Assembly: GCA_963773635.1 (NCBI GenBank)
Contig: CAVZBW010000005.1
Location: forward strand, 1,736,001-1,800,000
Source: CAVZBW01 sp963773635
GTDB lineage: Bacteria; Actinomycetota; Acidimicrobiia; Acidimicrobiales; RAAP-2
DNA: 64,000 nt
Reading direction: 5' to 3'
Shown: positions 41,990 through 50,776 of the stretch, piece after piece
How the letters are laid out: each line of letters opens with the position of its first letter
Position numbering within the stretch: position 1 is the stretch's first letter
The notes under the pieces: generated by a model
The model's input: only the letters and a program-made list of their open reading frames with translations
Told to the model about the DNA's origin: nothing
Databases searched by the model: none
Position numbers and translations under genes: made by a program

Positions 41990-43483
41990 ATGAGCGAGAC
42001 CGAGGTGGCCGAAGTCTCAAACGGTGCCCGCATTGGCGAGTTGGCAGACGCCACTCCCGACGGCGTGGCGATCATCTTCGGCGCCGAGGATGGCACCGAT
42101 CGCCCGGTCACCTGGGCCGAGTTGGACGAAGGATCGACGCAGCTGGCCCACGTGCTGGCCGACCGGGGCGTCGGGATCGGTGACCGCCTGGCGATCCGGC
42201 TGCGCAACTCCCCCGAGCATCTCATGGCGTGCTTTGCCGGCTGGAAGGTCGGAGCGGTCGTGGTTCCGATGCGGTGGGACCTGCCCGAGTGGGAGCGCGG
42301 TCGGTTGCTGGACACGATCGACCCGGCCGAAGTCATCGACGCGCAGTCGTCGATCTTCGAAGAGAGCCGGAGGGCGTCCGCCCATCGCCTGCCCGACGTC
42401 GTGTCGCCCAACGGGTGGGGGGTCTGCAGCTCCGGCTCAACGGGATCACCGAAGGTGATCGTGATGAACAGCCCCGGGGTCTTCGTGCCGGGGGGCGCCG
42501 CGTCGACCATCGTCGAGGAGTACGGACCCCTCCCCGAGCCCCAGCGGGTCCTCGTCCCTGCCCCGCTCTACCACACCAACGGGTTCACTGCGACGCGGAA
42601 CCTCCTGGGAGGCATCCAGGTCGTCCTCATGGAACGCTTCAACGCCGAACGGCTGCTCGACCTGGTCGAGCGTCACCGGGTCACCGGCTTCATCGGCGCG
42701 ACCCCGATGCTGCAACGCATCGTCGCGGTGGACGGCGTCGAGAAGCGCGACCTCTCCTCGCTCGACTGGGTCCAACAGGGCGCCGCTCCGCTGCCCGTCT
42801 GGCTCGGTCGGAGCTGGTGCGAGCTCGTGGGACCCGAGCACTTCTACCTCAGCTACGGGGCCTCGGAGGCCCACGGCCTCATCACGTGCCGAGGCGACGA
42901 GTGGTTGTCACACCCCGGGACCCTCGGGCGGCCGGCACTCGGCTCGGAGATCATGATCCTCGACGCCGACCACAAGGAGCTGCCTCCCGGCGAGGTCGGC
43001 AGCATCTACCTGCGCTCTCCCAACGGCCTCGGCGCCTTTTACGTCGGACGCGACGTGGCACCTATCCCCGTCACCGACGACGGTTTCGCCACGGTGGGCG
43101 ACCTCGGATGGGTCGACGAGGACGGCTTCGTCTTCCTGGCCGACCGCCGGTCGGACATGATCGTCACCGGAGCGGTCAACGTGTTCCCGGCCGAGGTCGA
43201 GTCGGCGCTCAGCGAGCATCCTCGCATCACCGACGTGGTGGTGATCGGGCTGAGCGACCCGGAATGGGGCAAGCGGGTCCACGCCATCGTGGTACCCGTG
43301 GACTCCAGCCACCCACCCAGTGCAGAATCGATCATCGAATACGCCAAGGGGCGGCTCGCTCCGTACAAGGTGCCCAAGAGCGTCGAGTTCGTCGAGTCGC
43401 TGCCCCGCAGTGATGCCATGAAACTCAACCGGGCCCAATTGCTCGCCGAACGAGAACCACCCCCGGGGGGAGGATCAGCATGA
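41990..43483 (+). CDS. AMP-binding acyl-CoA synthetase
   Basis: A 497-residue ANL-superfamily ligase. The P-loop is CSSGSTGSPKVIV, A5 is LSYGASEAHG, A7 is TVGDLGWVDEDGFVF, A8 is RRSDMIVTGAVNVFPAEVE and the C-terminal catalytic Lys is in LPRSDAMKLNRAQL. It activates a carboxylic acid as acyl-AMP and then acyl-CoA. GGGAGG precedes the ATG at 41990; the longer open frame upstream is in the divergent promoter. Its stop overlaps the aldehyde dehydrogenase start by 4 bp (ATGA), so the two enzymes are translated together. Confidence 0.88.
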   Translation: MSETEVAEVSNGARIGELADATPDGVAIIFGAEDGTDRPVTWAELDEGSTQLAHVLADRGVGIGDRLAIRLRNSPEHLMACFAGWKVGAVVVPMRWDLPEWERGRLLDTIDPAEVIDAQSSIFEESRRASAHRLPDVVSPNGWGVCSSGSTGSPKVIVMNSPGVFVPGGAASTIVEEYGPLPEPQRVLVPAPLYHTNGFTATRNLLGGIQVVLMERFNAERLLDLVERHRVTGFIGATPMLQRIVAVDGVEKRDLSSLDWVQQGAAPLPVWLGRSWCELVGPEHFYLSYGASEAHGLITCRGDEWLSHPGTLGRPALGSEIMILDADHKELPPGEVGSIYLRSPNGLGAFYVGRDVAPIPVTDDGFATVGDLGWVDEDGFVFLADRRSDMIVTGAVNVFPAEVESALSEHPRITDVVVIGLSDPEWGKRVHAIVVPVDSSHPPSAESIIEYAKGRLAPYKVPKSVEFVESLPRSDAMKLNRAQLLAEREPPPGGGSA

Positions 43484-44964
43484 CCACGACCAACGAGACG
43501 TCGGCGCCGATCCGGCACGCCGATCGCTTTTTCATCGGGGGCGACTGGGTGGCGCCATCGTCCGACTCCACCATTCAGGTCATCGACTCTGCGACCGAAG
43601 AGCTCTACTTCCGGGTGCCCGAAGCCCAGCCGGCCGACATCGATCGGGCGGTCACCGCGGCCCGTCAGGCATTTGACGACGGGCCATGGGCGACCTTGAC
43701 CCACCACCAGCGAGCCGAGTTCTTGACGGGCATTGCCGCCGGCATCCGGGAGCGCGCCGAGGACATCGGACAGATCTGGCCAAGGGAATCGGGTGCCCTC
43801 TACGTGGTGGCCCGCTACGGCGCCGAGGGCATCGCGGGTGGCTTCGACTATTACGCAGGCCTCGCCGAGACGTTCCCCTTCGAGGAGAGGGCCCAGCCCA
43901 CCATGGGTGAGTTCGGGCTCCTCGTGCGCGAGCCCGTGGGCGTGGTGGGCGCCATCATCCCCTGGAACGCCCCGATCGGACTGATCACCTACAAGCTCGC
44001 TCCGGCACTCCTCGCCGGGTGCACCGTCGTCCTCAAGGCGTCGCCGGAAGCCCCGGGTGACGCCTACGTGGTGGCCGAGATCGCCGAGTCCCTCGGACTG
44101 CCCCCCGGGGTCCTCAACGTCGTCACGGCCGACCGGGAGGTCTCGGAGCTCCTCGTCCGAGACGGTCGCGTCGACAAGATCACGTTCACCGGCTCGACCG
44201 CGGCCGGAAGACGGATCGCCTCGATCTGCGGCGAGCGGATCGCCCGCTGCACCCTCGAGCTCGGAGGCAAGTCGGCGGCGGTCATCCTCGACGACATGGA
44301 CCTGGCCGAGGCGGCCAACAGCCTGGCCGGCGCCGAGTGTGCCCTGACCGGGCAGGTGTGCTCGTCCCTCACCCGGATCGTCGTCAACCGGAGCCGCCAC
44401 GACGAGTTGGTCGACGCCCTGGCCGGAGCCTTCTCCCAAGTGAGGGTGGGCGACCCCTTCGACCCCACCACCCAGATGGGGCCGCTGGTCTCCGCTCGCC
44501 AGCGGGATCGTGTCGAGGGCTACATCGCGAAGGGCGTAGAGGAGGGTGCGGCGCTGGTCACCGGTGGTGGGCGGCCCAAGGACCTCGACCGCGGCTACTA
44601 CGTCGAGCCGACCGTCTTCGCCAACGTGGACAACGGGTCCACGATCGCCCAGGAGGAGATCTTCGGTCCCGTGCTGAGCGTGATCCCGGCCGACAACGAC
44701 GATCACGCCGTGGCCATTGCCAACGACACGATCTACGGGCTCAACGCCTCGGTCTTCACCAAGGATGTCGACCGGGCTCGCCAGGTGGCCCGGCGCCTGC
44801 GGTCGGGAACGGTCGGCCACAACGCCTTCCGTACCGACTTCGGCATCGCCTTTGGCGGCTTCAAGCAGTCGGGTATCGGGCGCGAGGGCGGCATTGATGG
44901 ACTGCTCCCCTTCCTCGAGACGAAGACCGTGATCCTCGACGGAGCCCCCGAGGGCTACCGCTGA
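43480..44964 (+). CDS. Aldehyde dehydrogenase family protein
   Basis: A 494-residue NAD(P)-dependent aldehyde dehydrogenase. The oxyanion Asn is in IIPWNAPIG, the general base Glu in LELGGKSAAV, the nucleophile in LTGQVCSSLTRIVVN, and EEIFGPVLSV is conserved. It oxidises an aldehyde to the acid that the co-translated acyl-CoA synthetase can then activate. The divergent NDMA-type alcohol dehydrogenase would supply the aldehyde. ATG overlaps the ligase stop. Confidence 0.92.
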   Translation: MTTTNETSAPIRHADRFFIGGDWVAPSSDSTIQVIDSATEELYFRVPEAQPADIDRAVTAARQAFDDGPWATLTHHQRAEFLTGIAAGIRERAEDIGQIWPRESGALYVVARYGAEGIAGGFDYYAGLAETFPFEERAQPTMGEFGLLVREPVGVVGAIIPWNAPIGLITYKLAPALLAGCTVVLKASPEAPGDAYVVAEIAESLGLPPGVLNVVTADREVSELLVRDGRVDKITFTGSTAAGRRIASICGERIARCTLELGGKSAAVILDDMDLAEAANSLAGAECALTGQVCSSLTRIVVNRSRHDELVDALAGAFSQVRVGDPFDPTTQMGPLVSARQRDRVEGYIAKGVEEGAALVTGGGRPKDLDRGYYVEPTVFANVDNGSTIAQEEIFGPVLSVIPADNDDHAVAIANDTIYGLNASVFTKDVDRARQVARRLRSGTVGHNAFRTDFGIAFGGFKQSGIGREGGIDGLLPFLETKTVILDGAPEGYR

Positions 44965-44980
44965 GGTCCGCCGGACGGCG

Positions 44981-45412
44981 TCAGTCGGCTACGGGGAGGG
45001 TGGCCTTCCCGAACAGATCGGTGGTGATCAGCCGATCGGCGAAGCGCCACGTCCCGTCGGCCTTCTCGAACCGGTCCGTGTACTGACCAGCCAGGGTGAT
45101 GTCGATCGCCGCACCCGGCGTGGTGTTCTGGAGAACCGTCCAGTAGCAGTGCGACGAGGCGGTCGCGCCGCCCTCGTCGACCTCGACCGTCAGGTTGGTG
45201 AGCAGGTGCCTGGTGCGAAGGTTCCCGAGGGCGGCCAGCAATTGCTCGTAGACCGGCCGCACCTCGGCGCTCCCGCGGAGCGTGGGGCCATTGGGGTCTC
45301 CCCGCCACGTCGAGCTCTCGAAAAGTCCCGCCACACCGTCCACGTCCCCTCGGTCGAGGAGCGCGCCGTAGGAATGGACCAAGGCCGTGATCTGGGCGAC
45401 GTCTGAGCTCAT
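44981..45412 (-). CDS. SnoaL/NTF2-like protein
   Basis: A 143-residue cone-shaped alpha+beta (SnoaL-like/DUF4440-type) protein. ITALVHSYGALLDRGDVDGV, then FESSTWRGDPNGPTLRG, HLLTNLTVEVDE, SSHCYWTVLQNTTPG and DRFEKADGTWRFADRLITTD show the family layout. Relatives are polyketide cyclases, dehydratases and ring hydroxylase small subunits, so the role is open. It is very similar to the protein at 46805, with the solute-binding protein gene between them, all on the minus strand. Confidence 0.8.
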   Translation of the reverse strand: MSSDVAQITALVHSYGALLDRGDVDGVAGLFESSTWRGDPNGPTLRGSAEVRPVYEQLLAALGNLRTRHLLTNLTVEVDEGGATASSHCYWTVLQNTTPGAAIDITLAGQYTDRFEKADGTWRFADRLITTDLFGKATLPVAD

Positions 45413-45441
45413 CTCTCTCGGGCCTACCGGCCTCGTCTGGA

Positions 45442-46665
45442 TTACAGCGTGCCCGGAGGCGGGTCCTCGCAGAACGGGTGCGTTCCGTACTTCGTGTTGA
45501 ACTTGTGATCGTTGATGCCGATCCAGAACCAGCAGTGGACGGGGTTGGTCTGGCCGGACTTGTAGGTGAGTGGCGGCGCTGCTCCCCCGAGCGTGTTGTT
45601 GTGGAACGTGTAGAGCCCGTCGTAGACGTCCTGGGTCGTGAAACCGCCGCTCTTGCCCTGGAGGCCCGCCTGGATGGCCTGGCCGATCGCCAGACCGCTG
45701 ATCCAGTTGGCGAGCGCGATCTCGTCGTAGTTGGAGTTGTGGAGAATCTGCGGCTCGTACTTCTTGATGGCCCGCAGGTACTGCTGCACCGGAGGCGCAC
45801 TCGTCTCGAAGAACGGGATGTCGGTTTCGTAGCCGATGGCGTGCTCACCCATGGCCGGGGTCGTCAGGTTTGAAGGGCTCACGGCTCCGTTGCCGGTCTG
45901 GACCCACGGGCTGTATCCCTGCTTGACGCAGTCGCCGAGGACGTGCTCGACGGCCGTGATGGACTCACCGATGCTCAGGATGTTGACACCCGCTTGCTGG
46001 GCTGCCAGGCATTCTGCCGTGTAGTTCGGTTGGGAGGCCGAGATCCGAGCCGTGTAGGCGACCGTCACCCCCCCGACCGCTTTGGCGGTCTTTTGGAGGA
46101 TGGGGACGAGCTCGGAGCAGGCCGGGGCCTCGGCGCAGTAGAGGTCGCCGATCTTGGTCTTGTCCACCTTCTTGGCCGACAGCACCTGGGCGAGGGCATA
46201 GACGTCCTCGGTCGTCTGGATCGAGAAGACGTTGGAGCTCGTGAGCGGCAGGGCGGACACCGCCCCACCACCGATAATGGGGATGTGGGCCGTTTCGGCT
46301 GCTTGTTCCCACGAGGTGTCGTAGTTGGTGTTGTCGACGATCGCCGCCACGTTGCTCGAGATCAGGCTCTGGGCCTCGGAGAGCGACGTCCCGGGATTGC
46401 TCTGGTCGTCCTTGTAGATGACGTTGATCTTGTAGCCGTCGACCCCGCCGTTGGCGTTGACGCTCTTCGCCCACGCCACGAGCGCCGGTGGCCCGACTTC
46501 ATAGCTGGCCCCGAGGGGACCCGTGCACGAACAGATGTCCCCGATGTTGATCGTGCCCTTGCTCGTGGCGGCCCCGGCGCTACCACCGAGAGGGACCACC
46601 ACCGTCACGGCCGCGAGAATCGTTGCGGCACAGGCACTCACCAGCGCACTTCGGACACGCCCCAC
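45442..46665 (-). CDS. Branched-chain-type ABC solute-binding protein, orphan
   Basis: A 407-residue type I periplasmic-binding protein. Signal peptide LVSACAATILAAVTVVVPLG with likely cleavage near AGAA, then INIGDICSCTGPLGASYEVG and VNANGGVDGYKINVIYKDDQ. It is a paralogue of the protein at 31132, with the same CSC near the mature start and CWFWIG near the end. No transporter membrane or ATPase genes are near. GTG 46665 follows a G-rich ribosome site. The promoter has two copies of a 13-bp repeat spaced 21 bp apart. Confidence 0.85.
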   Translation of the reverse strand: MGRVRSALVSACAATILAAVTVVVPLGGSAGAATSKGTINIGDICSCTGPLGASYEVGPPALVAWAKSVNANGGVDGYKINVIYKDDQSNPGTSLSEAQSLISSNVAAIVDNTNYDTSWEQAAETAHIPIIGGGAVSALPLTSSNVFSIQTTEDVYALAQVLSAKKVDKTKIGDLYCAEAPACSELVPILQKTAKAVGGVTVAYTARISASQPNYTAECLAAQQAGVNILSIGESITAVEHVLGDCVKQGYSPWVQTGNGAVSPSNLTTPAMGEHAIGYETDIPFFETSAPPVQQYLRAIKKYEPQILHNSNYDEIALANWISGLAIGQAIQAGLQGKSGGFTTQDVYDGLYTFHNNTLGGAAPPLTYKSGQTNPVHCWFWIGINDHKFNTKYGTHPFCEDPPPGTL

Positions 46666-46693
46666 CTTCCCCCCCTTCTGAGACTCCCGGCCC

Positions 46694-46727
46694 TCAGCCG
46701 GTAACCCCCCGTCTTCAGCCGGTAACC
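46694..46727 (-). promoter_or_regulatory. Direct repeats upstream of solute-binding protein gene
   Basis: TCAGCCGGTAACC occurs at 46694-46706 and 46715-46727, exactly 21 bp apart (two helical turns), about 30-60 bp before the GTG. Read on the coding strand it is GGTTACCGGCTGA twice. Candidate activator or repressor site; nothing else stands out between 46666 and 46804. Confidence 0.5.
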
Positions 46728-46804
46728 GGAGCGTAACACGACGAAAAAGCCATTGAAAGGGCCGATCTCATAAAGTGGTTCGCCCAAGCCTGCGCTCCTC
46801 GCCG

Positions 46805-47230
46805 TCACTCGACATGGTGGGAAGCGTCCCCGAACAGGTCCGCGGTGATCAATCGGTCGGAGAAATGCCACTTCCCATCCGACTTCTCGAACCGGTCCGC
46901 GTACTGGCCGGACAGGATGACCTCGATGCGGGCACCCTCCTGGAGGTTCTGCAGCACCGTCCAGTAGCAGTGCGACGAGGCCGTCGTGCCCGTCTCGTCG
47001 ACCTCGATGGTGAGATTGGTCAGGAGGTGCTTGGTCCGAGGCACACCATCGTAGGTCTTGAGCGCATCGTAGACCGGCCTCACCTCGGCACTCCCCCGGA
47101 GCACCGACCCGTGCGGATCGGACCGCCAGGTGGCGTGCTCGAAGAGATTGGCCACGGCCTCCATGTCGCCGCTGTCGAGCAACAACGCGTACGAGTTCAC
47201 CAGCGCGGCGATGGCATCCAGATCCGACAT
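46805..47230 (-). CDS. SnoaL/NTF2-like protein
   Basis: A 141-residue paralogue of the protein at 44981, sharing SSHCYWTVLQN, GQYxDRFEKxDGxWxFxDRLIT and RGSAEVRPVY. The fold is the SnoaL-like cone with a hydrophobic pocket; members are isomerases, cyclases or dehydratases or simply bind ligand. The ATG at 47230 lies 11 bases after the epoxide hydrolase stop on the same strand, so the two are probably one operon with the ferredoxin. Confidence 0.8.
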   Translation of the reverse strand: MSDLDAIAALVNSYALLLDSGDMEAVANLFEHATWRSDPHGSVLRGSAEVRPVYDALKTYDGVPRTKHLLTNLTIEVDETGTTASSHCYWTVLQNLQEGARIEVILSGQYADRFEKSDGKWHFSDRLITADLFGDASHHVE

Positions 47231-47241
47231 GGGTCCCTCAC

Positions 47242-48387
47242 CTAGCGAACCGTGCGGAAGAAGGCCCTCAGGTCCTCGGAGAAGACCTGGGGTTGCTCCA
47301 TGGCGGCGAAGTGCCCTCCGCGGGGCATGTCGGCCCAATGGGTGAGGTTGTACTGGCGCTCCACCCAGGCCCGGGGCCAGCGCAGGATCTCCCTCGGGTA
47401 CCGGCCCACCCCGGTGGGCGCCTGTACGTAGGGGACCGGATCGTTGAGCGACCCCCCCTGCATCGTCTCCCGATAGAGCCGGGCGGCCGACGCCGCGGTC
47501 CCCGTCACCCAGTACAGCATCACGTTGGTAATGAGCTGGTCCTTCGTGAAGCAATTCTCCGGGTCACCGTCGCAGTCGCTCCAGGTCCGAAACTTCTCGA
47601 CGATCCAGGCCAAGAGGCCGGCCGGGGAGTCGTTGAGCCCGACACCGACCGTCTGGGGCTTGGTGCCCTGCTCGTTGGCGTAGCCGCCTTCGAGCCGCTG
47701 AAACTCGCCCATGGCGGCCAGGTCCTGCTGATCTTCCTGGGACAGTTCCACGGGCTCGGACGGGGGTGATCCGACCGGCATGTTCAAGTGGAGCGCCGCG
47801 CAGTGCTCCGGGTCCAGGGCGGCCAGTCGCATCGAGACCTGGGCGCCCCAGTCACCGCCCTGGGCGCCGTAACGGTCGTAGCCCAGGCGAGCCATGAGCT
47901 CGGTCCAGGCCCGGGCGACGCGCCGGACGTCCCAGCCAGGCGTCCGGGTGGGTTCGGAGAATCCGTAGCCGGGAAGAGACGGTGCCACCACGTGGAAGGC
48001 GTCGGCCGCTCGTCCTCCGTGGTCCTCCGGACGGGTCAGGCGGGGAATGACCGCAAGAAACTCGACGATCGAGCCCGGCCAACCGTGGGTCATCACCAGC
48101 GGGAAGGCGTCGGGGTGGGGGGACCGGGCGTGAAGGAAATGGATGGATTGGCCGTCGATCGTGGTCCTGTAGTGGGAGTACCGGTTGAGGAGGTCCTCCT
48201 GGGCCCGCCAGTCGTAGCTCCTGAGCCAGTAGTCGACCAAAGTGCGGAGGTAGTCCATGGGAATCCCGTAGTCCCAACCGACCCCTTCGATCTGGTCGGG
48301 GAAGCGGGTCCGCTCGAGGCGCTCCCGCAGATCGTCCAGCACCGAGTCGTCGATCCGGATGGCGAACTGCTCGATCGCTTCGCTCAT
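47242..48387 (-). CDS. Epoxide hydrolase
   Basis: A 381-residue alpha/beta-fold epoxide hydrolase of the microsomal (EHN) type. The N-terminal EHN domain reads IEQFAIRIDDSVLDDLRERL, then RTRFPDQIEGVGWDYG; the oxyanion is VMTHGWPGSIVEFL, the nucleophile Asp in GAQGGDWGAQVS and the His in PRGGHFAAMEQP. It opens epoxides to diols. The ATG at 48387 overlaps the ferredoxin stop (ATGA). Paired with ferredoxin and nearby P450s, it would process epoxide products of oxygenation. Confidence 0.9.
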   Translation of the reverse strand: MSEAIEQFAIRIDDSVLDDLRERLERTRFPDQIEGVGWDYGIPMDYLRTLVDYWLRSYDWRAQEDLLNRYSHYRTTIDGQSIHFLHARSPHPDAFPLVMTHGWPGSIVEFLAVIPRLTRPEDHGGRAADAFHVVAPSLPGYGFSEPTRTPGWDVRRVARAWTELMARLGYDRYGAQGGDWGAQVSMRLAALDPEHCAALHLNMPVGSPPSEPVELSQEDQQDLAAMGEFQRLEGGYANEQGTKPQTVGVGLNDSPAGLLAWIVEKFRTWSDCDGDPENCFTKDQLITNVMLYWVTGTAASAARLYRETMQGGSLNDPVPYVQAPTGVGRYPREILRWPRAWVERQYNLTHWADMPRGGHFAAMEQPQVFSEDLRAFFRTVR

Positions 48388-48615
48388 GCCGGATCGGATT
48401 CCAGGGTGATGGCGGACGTCGGACAGTTGCCAATCGCCAGCTCTACCGCCTCCTCGTTGCCAGCGATGCCTCCTCCCACCGAGGCGATCCCGTCCTCGTC
48501 CAGCTCGAACACCGCGGGCGCCCAGTACACACAGTTGCCCGAACCCATGCACACGTTCGCGATCGACGATGGCGCGCTGCCGGCCCCTGGACCCCAGGGG
48601 TGAATCGCTAACCAT
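48384..48615 (-). pseudogene. 3Fe-4S ferredoxin with 1-nt frameshift
   Basis: The last ~55 residues read VCMGSGNCVYWAPAVFELDE through CPTSAI, a three-Cys [3Fe-4S] ferredoxin like that at 25063. In the neighbouring frame, ATG 48615 opens MVSDSPLGSRGRQRAIVDRE, the expected start, and the two join as DRERCMGSGNC if one base near 48549-48556 is removed. As written, the start and iron-sulfur region are in different frames. A longer frame from 48701 reads through but lacks the family start. May be a sequencing error. The stop overlaps the epoxide hydrolase start. Confidence 0.68.
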
Positions 48616-48724
48616 GTTTCCGAAACTACCCACGTGCCCCTGCATCGTCCACCCCTGGCCCCCAAGACCATCGTCATCGCGCTAGAAACTGCCGAGACCA
48701 CTTCTCAACTCGAAAGGGGGCGGG

Positions 48725-49882
48725 ATGGACGGTCGATGTCTCAGCGTGGATGCGGACGGTCACGTCCTGGAGCCGCGCGACACCTGGCTCACGTACCTCG
48801 AGCCGGCGTGGCGGGACCGGGCGATCCGCATCGTCGTCGATGAACGGGGGGACGAGGTACTGCTCGTCGACGGCCGCCCGCTCGAGGTCATGCGGAACGG
48901 GCTGGCCGGCTTGGGCGGCATCAACCTGGATCCGGCTGAGGCCCTCGACCGCGAGAGCGGCCGGCTCCACTACGAGGACGGTTGCCCACCCGGGGGCTAC
49001 GACCCGGCAGCCCGGCTGGAGGTGATGGACGAGGAGGGTATCGACATCGCCCTCTTGTACCCGACGATCGGCATCTGTTGGGAAGGGCAGGTGACCGACC
49101 CCGCCCTCGCCACGGCCTACAGCCGGGCCTACAACCGCTACATCGTCGACTTCTGCTCGCATGACCCCCGCCGACTGGTGCCGGTGGCCCACATCTCCCT
49201 GATCGACGAGGACGGCGCCGTCCAAGAAGTCGTCCGGGCGCGAGAGGCCGGCTGCCGAGCCGTGTACCTGTCGCCCGACGCGGCGTCGCGGGCGGGGCGC
49301 GGCCTCAGTGATCCGGCGTTCGAACGGTTCTGGTCGACCGTCGAGGACCTCGACGTGCCGGTGGGATTCCACGTGATCGTTCGCGACCACTCGGCCTTCC
49401 GGCCTCCCGAGATGCAACGCGCCGCCGGCCAGGCCCTCTTCGGGTTCGCCTTTCTGGCCATCGACGTCATGGCGGCCTTCACCGAGATGCTCGCGAGCGG
49501 GGTCTTCGAACAGCATCCACGGCTGCGCTGCACGGTGCTCGAGTCCGGAGCGACCTGGATCGCCGCCTGGCTGGACCGGATGGACCACAAGTTCGAGGTG
49601 ATGCGCTCGATCACGCCGACGAGCCTCAAGCCGAGCGAATACTTCTATCGCCAATGCATCGTCTCGGCCGACCCGGACGAAACGGTGATCGCCCCCATCA
49701 TCGAGGCGGTCGGCGCGGACTACTTCGTCTGGGCGTCCGACTACCCCCACATCGACGCCAGCTTGGGCGTCGTCGCGGAGATCCGCTCCCGTCTGGAACC
49801 ACTCTCCCAAGAGGACCAAGTCAAGGTGCTGGGCCTCAACGCGGCGCGCTTCTACGGACTCGAGCTCCCCAGCCTCCCCTGA
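48725..49882 (+). CDS. Amidohydrolase (amidohydrolase_2 family)
   Basis: A 385-residue TIM-barrel metal-dependent hydrolase. LSVDADGHVLEPRDTWLTYL has the N-terminal DxH, VGFHVIVRDHS the middle His, and FVWASDYPHIDASLG the late Asp. AAAGGGGCGGG precedes the ATG. It is one of six amidohydrolase_2 proteins here. Substrate is unknown; the family covers decarboxylation and hydrolysis of ring-cleavage and dicarbonyl compounds. It is convergent with a TetR gene five bases downstream and divergent from the ferredoxin-epoxide hydrolase unit. Confidence 0.86.
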   Translation: MDGRCLSVDADGHVLEPRDTWLTYLEPAWRDRAIRIVVDERGDEVLLVDGRPLEVMRNGLAGLGGINLDPAEALDRESGRLHYEDGCPPGGYDPAARLEVMDEEGIDIALLYPTIGICWEGQVTDPALATAYSRAYNRYIVDFCSHDPRRLVPVAHISLIDEDGAVQEVVRAREAGCRAVYLSPDAASRAGRGLSDPAFERFWSTVEDLDVPVGFHVIVRDHSAFRPPEMQRAAGQALFGFAFLAIDVMAAFTEMLASGVFEQHPRLRCTVLESGATWIAAWLDRMDHKFEVMRSITPTSLKPSEYFYRQCIVSADPDETVIAPIIEAVGADYFVWASDYPHIDASLGVVAEIRSRLEPLSQEDQVKVLGLNAARFYGLELPSLP

Positions 49883-49887
49883 GCTCG

Positions 49888-50574
49888 CTACTTGGGCGGG
49901 CGGCGGCTCCGCATTCGCCTACCGTCCGGCGACAGGCCGAGGGCTGGCCAGGCGAACCGCAGGACCTGCGCTTTGACAGCCGAGCGGCGCCTGAGCGTCT
50001 GGTGCTGCACGTCGACCGCAGCGTGCATCAGGGCGTGGATGCTGTAAGCGTCCGCTTCCGGTCGGGGCGAATCGAGAACGCCCGCACGGTGCCCCGCCCG
50101 CAACGCTTTGATGAGGGGCGGACAGAACATCCGCTGCATCTCGGGCAGGGACGAGGCGAGGGTGTAGGACGCCAACACCGAGGGAGCGGTGAAGATACGG
50201 GTCGTCGGAGCGATGTCGGGGTCGTAGAGGAGGTCGAGAAAGGCGTCGATCCACGCCTCGACGGCGTCGAGCGGATCCTTGGTCCGTTCCACCGCACTCG
50301 CAAGGAACCGCGCCACCCGATCCCGTTCGCGTTGGATCAAAGCCAATAGCAGCTCGTGCTTCGAATCGAACTGCCGGTAGAAGGAGCGGGTCGACAGCCC
50401 GGCCGCGCTCAATATGTCGTTGACCGACGTCCGTTCGTAGCCCCTCTCGGCCATCACCAGCACCGCCGCATCCAACAGGATGCGGCGCTCCGTGACGGAG
50501 TCGAATCGCCGGGGCCGGCCCCGGCGGGGCGTGTCGGCCTCTGCGTCTACCTCTACCTCTGCGGCCTGCAGCAT
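49888..50574 (-). CDS. TetR family transcriptional regulator
   Basis: A 228-residue TetR regulator. RGRPRRFDSVTERRILLDAA and the helix-turn-helix VNDILSAAGLSTRSFYRQFD are followed by a helical ligand domain (AYSIHALMHAAVDVQHQTLR). It is a close paralogue of the regulator at 56043, sharing GLSTRSFYRQFDSK and PPLIKALRAGHRA. Acidic residues before the DNA-binding domain (VEVDAEAD) are unusual. It may act on the neighbouring amidohydrolase genes. Confidence 0.87.
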   Translation of the reverse strand: MLQAAEVEVDAEADTPRRGRPRRFDSVTERRILLDAAVLVMAERGYERTSVNDILSAAGLSTRSFYRQFDSKHELLLALIQRERDRVARFLASAVERTKDPLDAVEAWIDAFLDLLYDPDIAPTTRIFTAPSVLASYTLASSLPEMQRMFCPPLIKALRAGHRAGVLDSPRPEADAYSIHALMHAAVDVQHQTLRRRSAVKAQVLRFAWPALGLSPDGRRMRSRRPPK

Positions 50575-50776
50575 GGAACCATTACAGCAGACAGGCCGAT
50601 AGTGGTCGGTCGACCAGGGCTCGCCGGGTGGGAGCGAGGATGCGGAACCCCTGGATCTCGGACCGGAGCCTCACCCAGGACGTCCGAAATTCGCCTCTGG
50701 CGTTACCAAAATGGCTCGGGGCACCCCGGGGGCGACCAAAGCTCCAGGCCATTCCCCCCGCTCCGCCGATCGGACG

